Source: Liolophura sinensis (Eukaryota; Mollusca; Polyplacophora; Chitonida; Chitonidae). From it: a DNA stretch of 64,000 bases. How positions within the stretch are numbered: position 1 is the first letter of the stretch; each line of letters starts with the position of its first letter. Both the position numbers and the translations under genes were made by a program. Location: contig NW_027017990.1 in NCBI RefSeq assembly GCF_032854445.1, positions 84,124 to 148,123 on the forward strand. The letters are read 5' to 3'. Below are positions 1 to 8,803 of the stretch, piece after piece. The notes beneath the pieces were generated by a model. The model saw only the letters and a list, made by a program, of their open reading frames with translations. It ran no database searches and was not told the DNA's origin.

Positions 1-10
1 AATGTCTTTA

Positions 11-22
11 TCTACATGTAGA
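11..22. other. 12-bp perfect palindrome TCTACATGTAGA (first copy)
   Basis: The sequence equals its own reverse complement over 12 bases and occurs once in most monomers at unit position 11-22. It is broken in units with TCTATATG (3854, 7155, 9905, 12655), CATGCAG (36860, 38510, 42911), CATGTAAAA (47851, 50055), TTTAACTACATG (34660) and CATGTAGTAAAA (58306). It could be a dimeric-protein site or have no role. Confidence 0.6.
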
Positions 23-38
23 AAAACCACACCATTTG

Positions 39-51
39 TATATAAAAAAAA
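39..51 (+). promoter_or_regulatory. TATATA plus A-tract (TATA-like, variable length), first copy
   Basis: Each monomer has TATATA running into a tract of about 7-9 A, followed by ACACAAGG or ACAAAAGG. The motif resembles a strong TATA box, and the A-tract is a typical nucleosome-disfavouring element. Tract length accounts for most 549/550/551-bp differences between clean monomers, as expected from replication slippage. A TATGTA variant is frequent at 18.2-29.7 kb and recurs at 44558, 52805, 56105 and 58306. No transcript is evident from the sequence. Confidence 0.45.
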
Positions 52-124
52 CACAAGGTACTTGATACAATCCGCTGTAAAAAGTACAATTGAACACTGA
101 CCCACATCAATAAGGTGCCAAAGG

Positions 125-345
125 ATGCGCAATTGGGCCAGGCATCTCCAGCTGTTGAAAAATTGCAAATTTCCTTGGTTTCCATGGAGTAAGAGCCGTT
201 GGTGGGCACGTGATCTTGACATCATTGATTATTCATTTGTGGCTACAGCCAAAAGTATTGGTCGGAGAGCAACGCGGTTTGCACCATTCGATTTCTCGTC
301 ACAAAATACGTCGGATTAGCCTCTTACCAGCAGCATTGGAACAGT
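125..345. other. Near-invariant monomer core (shown in the first unit)
   Basis: Across the 116 complete copies this interval changes little apart from AAAGG/AAAAG at its left edge, CCTTGG/CTATGG near 183, TTCATTTG/TTCACTTG/TTTATTTG near 233 and a few singletons. The flanking 345-530 region and the A-tract hold most of the variation. In other satellites a conserved window can reflect binding of a protein such as CENP-B, but no specific factor is shown here. Chance loss of variation by homogenisation is the alternative. Confidence 0.6.
207..214 (-). promoter_or_regulatory. CACGTG E-box / CDEI-like site, once per monomer (first copy)
   Basis: CACGTGAT on the plus strand reads ATCACGTG on the minus strand, which fits the budding-yeast centromere element CDEI consensus RTCACRTG bound by the bHLH protein Cbf1, and the general E-box of USF/MITF/Myc-type factors. 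The hexamer is retained in the monomers I read, including the most divergent pair and the indel-rich tail. A given hexamer occurs by chance in a 550-bp unit often enough that function is not shown. Confidence 0.4.
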
Positions 346-378
346 TTTTCTACTTTTGGATTTTTGCCTGGTCTTTTT
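345..378 (+). other. Cluster of four T-runs, possible curved DNA (first copy)
   Basis: Runs of four or five T lie at about unit positions 345-349, 354-357, 361-365 and 374-378, with spacings of about 8 to 13 bases. Roughly helically spaced A/T-tracts can curve DNA, a common property of satellites. The spacing is only approximately helical. The last run carries the main HOR-defining variant (CTTTTTGC against CATTTTGC), which shortens it. Confidence 0.4.
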
Positions 379-1651
379 GCGAATTGAAATCGGCTACATT
401 AACTATGTACAATCGCGACTGGTCATTACTATATTCAACTTTTCATTATAAGTTATGTGCCCTTCGGTAGCCCAGACGACGTCAAATCTTTGGCCAAGCC
501 CATTTAACTCACCCAGCAAATGTCTTACTTCTAAGTCGAAGACAAACTCAATGTCTTTATCTACATGTAGAAAAACCACACCATTTCTATATCAAAAAAA
601 ACAAAAGGTACTTGATACAATCCGCTGTAAAAAGTACAATTGAACACTGACCCACATCAATAAGGTACCAAAGGATGCGCAATTGGGCCAGGCATCTCCA
701 GCTGTTGAAAAATTGCAAATTTCCTTGGTTTCCATGGAGTAAGAGCCGTTGCTGGGCACGTGATCTTGACATCATTGATTATTCATTTGTGGCTACAGCC
801 AAAAGTATTGGTCGGAGAGCAACGCGGTTTGCACCATTCGATTTCTCGTCACAAAATACGTCGGATTAGCCTCTTACCAGCAGCATTGGAACAGTTTTTC
901 TACTTTTGGATTTTTGCCTGGTCTTTTTGCGAATTGAAATCGGCTACATTAACTATGTACAATCGCGACTGGTCATTACTATATTCAACTTTTCCATTAT
1001 AAGTTATGTGCCCTTCGGTAGCCCAGACGACGTCAAATCTTTGGGCCAAGCCCATTTAACTCACCCAGCAAATGTCTTACTTCTAAGTCGAAGACAAACT
1101 CAATGTCTTTATCTACATGTAGAAAAACCACACCATTTGTATATAAAAAAAACAAAAGGTACTTGATACAATCCGCTGTAAAAAGTACAATTGAACACTG
1201 ACCACATCAATAAGGTGCCAAAAGATGCGCAATTGGGCCAGGCATCTCCAGCTGTTGAAAAATTGCAAATTTCCTTGGTTTCCATGGAGTAAGAGCCGTT
1301 GCTGGCACGTGATCTTGAACATCATTGATTATTCATTTGTGGCTACAGCCAAAAGTATTGGTCGGAGAGCAACGCGGTTTGCACCATTCGATTTCTCGTC
1401 ACAAAATACGTCGGATTAGCCTCTTACCAGCAGCATTGGAACAGTTTTTCCACTTTTGGATTTTTGCCTGGTCTTTTTGCTTATTGAAATCGGGTACATT
1501 AGCTATGTACAATCGCGACTGGTCATTACTATATTCAATTTTTTCATTATAAGTTATGTGCCCTTCGGTAGCCCAGACGACGTCAAATCTTTGGGCCAAG
1601 CCCATTTAACTCACCCAGCAAATGTCTTACTTCTAAGTCGAAGACAAACTC

Positions 1652-3853
1652 AATGTCTTTATCTACATGTAGAAAAACCACACCATTTGTATATAAAAAA
1701 AAACAAAAGGTACTTGATACAATCCGCTGTAAAAAGTACAATTGAACCACTGACCCACATCAATAAGGTGCCAAAGGATGCGCAATTGGGCCAGGCATCT
1801 CCAGCTGTTGAAAAATTGCAAATTTCCTGTGGTTTCCATGGAGTAAGAGCCGTTGCTGGCACGTGATCTTGACATCATTGATTATTCATTTGTGGCTACA
1901 GCCAAAAGTATTGGTCGGAGAGCAACGCGGTTTGCACCATTCGATTTCTCGTCACAAAATACGTCGGATTAGCCTCTTACCAGCAGCATTGGAACAGTTT
2001 TTCTACTTTTGGATTTTTGCCTGGTCTTTTTGCGAATTGAAATCGGCTACATTAACTATGTACAATCGCGACTGGTCATTACTATATTCAACATTTCATT
2101 ATAAGTTATGTGCCCTTCGGTAGCCCAGACGACGTCAAATCTTTGGGCCAAACCCATTTAACTCACCCAGCAAATGTCTTACTTCTAAGTCGAAGACAAA
2201 CTCAATGTCTTTATCTACATGTAGAAAAACCACATCATTTGTATATAAAAAAACACAAGGTACTTGATACAATCCGCTGTAAAAAGTACAATTGAACACT
2301 GACCCACATCAATAAGGTGCCAAAAGATGCGCAATTGGGCCAGGCATCTCCAGCTGTTGAAAAATTGCAAATTTCCTTGGTTTCCATGGAGTAAGAGCCG
2401 TTGCTGGGCACGTGATCTTGACATCATTGATTATTCATTTGTGGCTACAGCCAAAAGTATTGGTCGGAGAGCAACGCGGTTTGCACCATTCGATTTCTCG
2501 TCACAAAATACGTCGGATTAGCCTCTTACCAGCAGCATTGGAACAGTTTTTCCACTTTTGGATTTTTGCCTGGTCTTTTTGCTTATTGAAATCGGCTACA
2601 TTAGCTATGTACAATCGCGACTGGTCATTACTATATTCAATTTTTCATTATAAGTTATGTGCCCTTCGGTAGCCCAGACGACGTCAAATCTTTGGGCCAA
2701 GCCCATTTAACTCACCCAGCAAATGTCTTACTTCTAAGTCGAAGACAAACTCAATGTCTTTATCTACATGTAGAAAAACCACACCATTTGTATATAAAAA
2801 AAAACAAAAGGTACTTGATACAATCCGCTGTAAAAAGTACAATTGAACACTGACCCACATCAATAAGGTGCCAAAGGATGCGCAATTGGGCCAGGCATCT
2901 CCAGCTGTTGAAAAATTGCAAATTTCTATGGTTTCCATGGAGTAAGAGCCGTTGCTGGGCACGTGATCTTGACATCATTGATTATTCATTTGTGGCTACA
3001 GCCAAAAGTATTGGTCGGAGAGCAACGCGGTTTGCACCATTCGATTTCTCGTCACAAAATACGTCGGATTAGCCTCTTACCAGCAGCATTGGAACAGCTT
3101 TTCCACTTTTGGATTTTTGCCTGGTCTTTTTGCGAATTGAAATCGGCTACATTAACTATGTACAATCGCGACTGGTCATTACTATATTCAATTTTTCATT
3201 ATAAGTTATGTGCCCTTCGGTAGCCCAGACGACGTCAAATCTTTGGGCCAAGCCCATTTAACTCACCCAACAAATGTCTTACTTCTAAGTCGAAGACAAA
3301 CTCAATGTCTTTATCTACATGTAGAAAAACCACACCATTTGTATATAAAAAAAACACAAGGTACTTGATACAATCCGCTGTAAAAAGTACAATTGAACAC
3401 TGACCCACATCAATAAGGTGCCAAAGGATGCGCAATTGGGCCAGGCATCTCCAGCTGTTGAAAAATTGCAAATTTCCTTGGTTTCCATGGAGTAAGAGCC
3501 GTTGCTGGGCACGTGATCTTGACATCATTGATTATTCATTTGTGGCTACAGCCAAAAGTATTGGTCGGAGAGCAACGCGGTTTGCACCATTCGATTTCTC
3601 GTCACAAAATACGTCGGATTAGCCTCTTACCAGCAGCATTGGAACAGTTTTTCCACTTTTGGATTTTTGCCTGGTCATTTTGCTAATTGAAATCGGCTAC
3701 ATTAACTATGTACAATCGCGACTGGTCATTACTATATTCAACATTTCATTATAAGTTCTGTGCCCTTCGGTAGCCCAGACGACGTCAAATCTTTGGGCCA
3801 AGCCCATTTAACTCACCCAGCAAATGTCTTACTTCTAAGTCGAAGACAAACTC
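1652..3853 (+). repeat. Partial 5-mer HOR copy: monomers delta, epsilon, alpha, beta
   Basis: Monomer starts are 1652, 2204, 2753 and 3304. In order they are delta (TTTCTAC, AACATTT, AAACCC), epsilon (CATCATTTG head, AAAAGATG, GCTTATT), alpha (CTATGG, AACAGCTTTTCC, CCCAAC) and beta (CATTTTGCTAATT, AACATTT, AGTTCTG). The same order recurs in the full HOR copies at 6054-11553, so this is an offset part of the same HOR. It differs slightly: epsilon here has GGCTACATTAGC instead of GGGTACATTAGC, and alpha has AATTTTT instead of AACTTTT. The delta unit also carries indels (GAACCACTG, CCTGTGG, GCTGGCACG). Confidence 0.75.
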
Positions 3854-6053
3854 AATGTCTTTATCTATATGTAGAAAAAACCACACCATTTGTATATAAA
3901 AAAAACACAAGGTACTTGATACAACCCGCTGTAAAAAGTACAATTGAACACTGACCCACATCAATAAGGTGCCAAAGGATGCGCAATTGGGCCAGGCATC
4001 TCCAGCTGTTGAAAAATTGCAAATTTCCTTGGTTTCCATGGAGTAAGAGCCGTTGCTGGGCACGTGATCTTGACATCATTGATTATTCATTTGTGGCTAC
4101 AGCCAAAAGTATTGGTCGGAGAGCAACGCGGTTTGCACCATTCGATTTCTCGTCACAAAATACGTCGGATTAGCCTCTTACCAGCAGCATTGGAACAGTT
4201 TTTCCACTTTTGGATTTTTGCCTGGTCATTTTGCTAATTGAAATCGGCTACATTAACTATGTACAATCGCGACTGGTCATTACTATATTCAATATTTCAT
4301 TATAAGTTATGTGCCCTTCGGTAGCCCAGACGACGTCAAATCTTTGGGCCAAACCCATTTAACTCACCCAGCAAATGTCTTACTTCTAAGTCGAAGACAA
4401 ACTCAATGTCTTTATCTACATGTAGAAAAACCACACCATTTGTATATAAAAAAAACAAAAGGTACTTGATACAATCCGCTGTAAAAAGTACAATTGAACA
4501 CTGACCCACATCAATAAGGTGCCAAAGGATGCGCAATTGGGCCAGGCATCTCCAGCTGTTGAAAAATTGCAAATTTCCTTGGTTTCCATGGAGTAAGAGC
4601 CGTTGCTGGGCACGTGATCTTGACATCATTGATTATTCATTTGTGGCTACAGCCAAAAGTATTGGTCGGAGAGCAACGCGGTTTGCACCATTCGATTTCT
4701 CGTCACAAAATACGTCGGATTAGCCTCTTACCAGCAGCATTGGAACAGTTTTTCCACTTTTGGATTTTTGCCTGGTCATTTTGCTAATTGAAATCGGCTA
4801 CATTAACTATGTACAATCGCGACTGGTCATTACTATATTCAACTTTTCATTATAAGTTATGTGCCCTTCGGTAGCCCAGACGACGTCAAATCTTTGGGCC
4901 AAACCCATTTAACTCACCCAGCAAATGTCTTACTTCTAAGTCGAAGACAAACTCAATGTCTTTATCTACATGTAGAAAAACCACACCATTTGTATATAAA
5001 AAAAACACAAGGTACTTGATACAATCCGCTGTAAAAAGTACAATTGAACACTGACCCACATCAATAAGGTGCCAAAGGATGCGCAATTGGGCCAGGCATC
5101 TCCAGCTGTTGAAAAATTGCAAATTTCCTTGGTTTCCATGGAGTAAGAGCCGTTGCTGGGCACGTGATCTTGACATCATTGATTATTCATTTGTGGCTAC
5201 AGCCAAAAGTATTGGTCGGAGAGCAACGCGGTTTGCACCATTCGATTTCTCGTCACAAAATACGTCGGATTAGCCTCTTACCAGCAGCATTGGAACAGTT
5301 TTTCTACTTTTGGATTTTTGCCTGGTCTTTTTGCGAATTGAAATCGGCTACATTAACTATGTACAATCGCGACTGGTCATTACTATATTCAATATTTCAT
5401 TATAAGTTATGTGCCCTTCGGTAGCCCAGACGACGTCAAATCTTTGGGCCAAACCCATTTAACTCACCCAGCAAATGTCTTACTTCTAAGTCGAAGACAA
5501 ACTCAATGTCTTTATCTACATGTAGAAAAACCACACCATTTGTATATAAAAAAGCACAAGGTACTTGATACAATCCGCTGTAAAAAGTACAATTGAACAC
5601 TGACCCACATCAATAAGGTGCCAAAAGATGCGCAATTGGGCCAGGCATCTCCAGCTGTTGAAAAATTGCAAATTTCCTTGGTTTCCATGGAGTAAGAGCC
5701 GTTGCTGGGCACGTGATCTTGACATCATTGATTATTCATTTGTGGCTACAGCCAAAAGTATTGGTCGGAGAGCAACGCGGTTTGCACCATTCGATTTCTC
5801 GTCACAAAATACGTCGGATTAGCCTCTTACCAGCAGCATTGGAACAGTTTTTCCACTTTTGGATTTTTGCCTGGTCTTTTTGCGAATTGAAATCGGGTAC
5901 ATTAGCTATGTACAATCGCGACTGGTCATTACTATATTCAATTTTTCATTATAAGTTATGTGCCCTTCGGTAGCCCAGACGACGTCAAATCTTTGGGCCA
6001 AGCCCATTTAACTCACCCAGCAAATGTCTTACTTCTAAGTCGAAGACAAACTC
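3854..6053 (+). repeat. Four mosaic monomers interrupting the 5-mer HOR
   Basis: Monomer starts are 3854, 4405, 4955 and 5505. The first begins like a gamma monomer (TCTATATG head) but continues with ACAACCCGC, CATTTTGCTAATT and AAACCC, like the monomer at 15956, so it reads as a chimera. The next two carry AAACCC. The fourth has GGGTACATTAGC typical of gamma/epsilon, but GCGAATT rather than GCTTATT just before it. These mixtures indicate crossover or gene conversion within monomers rather than clean whole-unit exchange. Confidence 0.7.
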
Positions 6054-8803
6054 AATGTCTTTATCTACATGTAGAAAAACCACACCATTTGTATATAAAA
6101 AAAAACAAAAGGTACTTGATACAATCCGCTGTAAAAAGTACAATTGAACACTGACCCACATCAATAAGGTGCCAAAGGATGCGCAATTGGGCCAGGCATC
6201 TCCAGCTGTTGAAAAATTGCAAATTTCTATGGTTTCCATGGAGTAAGAGCCGTTGCTGGGCACGTGATCTTGACATCATTGATTATTCATTTGTGGCTAC
6301 AGCCAAAAGTATTGGTCGGAGAGCAACGCGGTTTGCACCATTCGATTTCTCGTCACAAAATACGTCGGATTAGCCTCTTACCAGCAGCATTGGAACAGCT
6401 TTTCCACTTTTGGATTTTTGCCTGGTCTTTTTGCGAATTGAAATCGGCTACATTAACTATGTACAATCGCGACTGGTCATTACTATATTCAACTTTTCAT
6501 TATAAGTTATGTGCCCTTCGGTAGCCCAGACGACGTCAAATCTTTGGGCCAAGCCCATTTAACTCACCCAACAAATGTCTTACTTCTAAGTCGAAGACAA
6601 ACTCAATGTCTTTATCTACATGTAGAAAAACCACACCATTTGTATATAAAAAAAACAAAAGGTACTTGATACAATCCGCTGTAAAAAGTACAATTGAACA
6701 CTGACCCACATCAATAAGGTGCCAAAGGATGCGCAATTGGGCCAGGCATCTCCAGCTGTTGAAAAATTGCAAATTTCCTTGGTTTCCATGGAGTAAGAGC
6801 CGTTGCTGGGCACGTGATCTTGACATCATTGATTATTCATTTGTGGCTACAGCCAAAAGTATTGGTCGGAGAGCAACGCGGTTTGCACCATTCGATTTCT
6901 CGTCACAAAATACGTCGGATTAGCCTCTTACCAGCAGCATTGGAACAGTTTTTCCACTTTTGGATTTTTGCCTGGTCATTTTGCTAATTGAAATCGGCTA
7001 CATTAACTATGTACAATCGCGACTGGTCATTACTATATTCAACATTTCATTATAAGTTCTGTGCCCTTCGGTAGCCCAGACGACGTCAAATCTTTGGGCC
7101 AAGCCCATTTAACTCACCCAGCAAATGTCTTACTTCTAAGTCGAAGACAAACTCAATGTCTTTATCTATATGTAGAAAAACCACACCATTTGTATATAAA
7201 AAAACACAAGGTACTTGATACAATCCGCTGTAAAAAGTACAATTGAACACTGACCCACATCAATAAGGTGCCAAAAGATGCGCAATTGGGCCAGGCATCT
7301 CCAGCTGTTGAAAAATTGCAAATTTCCTTGGTTTCCATGGAGTAAGAGCCGTTGCTGGGCACGTGATCTTGACATCATTGATTATTCATTTGTGGCTACA
7401 GCCAAAAGTATTGGTCGGAGAGCAACGCGGTTTGCACCATTCGATTTCTCGTCACAAAATACGTCGGATTAGCCTCTTACCAGCAGCATTGGAACAGTTT
7501 TTCCACTTTTGGATTTTTGCCTGGTCTTTTTGCTTATTGAAATCGGGTACATTAGCTATGTACAATCGCGACTGGTCATTACTATATTCAATTTTTCATT
7601 ATAAGTTATGTGCCCTTCGGTAGCCCAGACGACGTCAAATCTTTGGGCCAAGCCCATTTAACTCACCCAGCAAATGTCTTACTTCTAAGTCGAAGACAAA
7701 CTCAATGTCTTTATCTACATGTAGAAAAACCACACCATTTGTATATAAAAAAAAACAAAAGGTACTTGATACAATCCGCTGTAAAAAGTACAATTGAACA
7801 CTGACCCACATCAATAAGGTGCCAAAGGATGCGCAATTGGGCCAGGCATCTCCAGCTGTTGAAAAATTGCAAATTTCCTTGGTTTCCATGGAGTAAGAGC
7901 CGTTGCTGGGCACGTGATCTTGACATCATTGATTATTCATTTGTGGCTACAGCCAAAAGTATTGGTCGGAGAGCAACGCGGTTTGCACCATTCGATTTCT
8001 CGTCACAAAATACGTCGGATTAGCCTCTTACCAGCAGCATTGGAACAGTTTTTCTACTTTTGGATTTTTGCCTGGTCTTTTTGCGAATTGAAATCGGCTA
8101 CATTAACTATGTACAATCGCGACTGGTCATTACTATATTCAACATTTCATTATAAGTTATGTGCCCTTCGGTAGCCCAGACGACGTCAAATCTTTGGGCC
8201 AAACCCATTTAACTCACCCAGCAAATGTCTTACTTCTAAGTCGAAGACAAACTCAATGTCTTTATCTACATGTAGAAAAACCACATCATTTGTATATAAA
8301 AAAACACAAGGTACTTGATACAATCCGCTGTAAAAAGTACAATTGAACACTGACCCACATCAATAAGGTGCCAAAAGATGCGCAATTGGGCCAGGCATCT
8401 CCAGCTGTTGAAAAATTGCAAATTTCCTTGGTTTCCATGGAGTAAGAGCCGTTGCTGGGCACGTGATCTTGACATCATTGATTATTCATTTGTGGCTACA
8501 GCCAAAAGTATTGGTCGGAGAGCAACGCGGTTTGCACCATTCGATTTCTCGTCACAAAATACGTCGGATTAGCCTCTTACCAGCAGCATTGGAACAGTTT
8601 TTCCACTTTTGGATTTTTGCCTGGTCTTTTTGCTTATTGAAATCGGGTACATTAGCTATGTACAATCGCGACTGGTCATTACTATATTCAATTTTTCATT
8701 ATAAGTTATGTGCCCTTCGGTAGCCCAGACGACGTCAAATCTTTGGGCCAAGCCCATTTAACTCACCCAGCAAATGTCTTACTTCTAAGTCGAAGACAAA
8801 CTC
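6054..8803 (+). repeat. Complete 5-mer HOR copy 1 (2,750 bp)
   Basis: Five monomers start at 6054, 6605, 7155, 7704 and 8255. They are alpha (CTATGG; AACAGCTTTTCC; CCCAAC), beta (CATTTTGCTAATT; AACATTT; AGTTCTG), gamma (TCTATATG head; AAAAGATG; GCTTATT; GGGTACATTAGC; AATTTTT), delta (TTTCTAC; GCGAATT; AACATTT; AAACCC) and epsilon (CATCATTTG head; otherwise like gamma). The set recurs exactly 2,750 bp downstream. By eye the only difference I found from copy 2 is ACAAAAGG here against ACACAAGG in the beta unit. Confidence 0.88.

Larger units (their letters stand above)
1..1651 (+). repeat. Three indel-bearing monomers (starts 1, 550, 1102)
   Basis: These are standard satellite monomers with more single-base length changes than the array interior. 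Examples are TTTGGCC with a lost G near 491, an extra C in TTTTCCATT near 993, ACCACATC with a lost C near 1201, GCTGGCACG with a lost G near 1302, an extra A in TTGAACATC near 1316, and an extra T near 1542. The first two units are of the CTTTTTGCGAATT/TTTCTAC kind. The third is of the CTTTTTGCTTATT/GGGTACATTAGC kind, the same class as the L monomers of the 5-mer HOR that follows. Private changes include GTTGGTGGG near 198 and TTTCTATATC near 584. Confidence 0.85.

Noticed and set aside
461-478. CENP-B box around CCCTTCGGTAGCCCAGAC and at ATTCGATTTCTCG
   Set aside because: The essential pattern nTTCGnnnnAnnCGGGn is not met at either TTCG or at the minus-strand equivalents.
477-484. CRE site at CGACGTCA
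   Set aside because: Only seven of eight bases match TGACGTCA in ordinary units. The full site arises once, by a point change at about 40925-40932, with no supporting context.
489-501. Small hairpin TGGGC-CAA-GCCCA
   Set aside because: The stem is only five base pairs. It is absent in the first unit, which lacks a G, and disrupted by the common AAACCC and GGGCAAAG variants, so no function is indicated.
1-549. Internal subrepeats within the monomer (for example GTACAATTG near 84 and GTACAATCG near 417)
   Set aside because: Shared words are about 7-9 bases and flanks do not align, so an ancestral shorter repeat is not supported.
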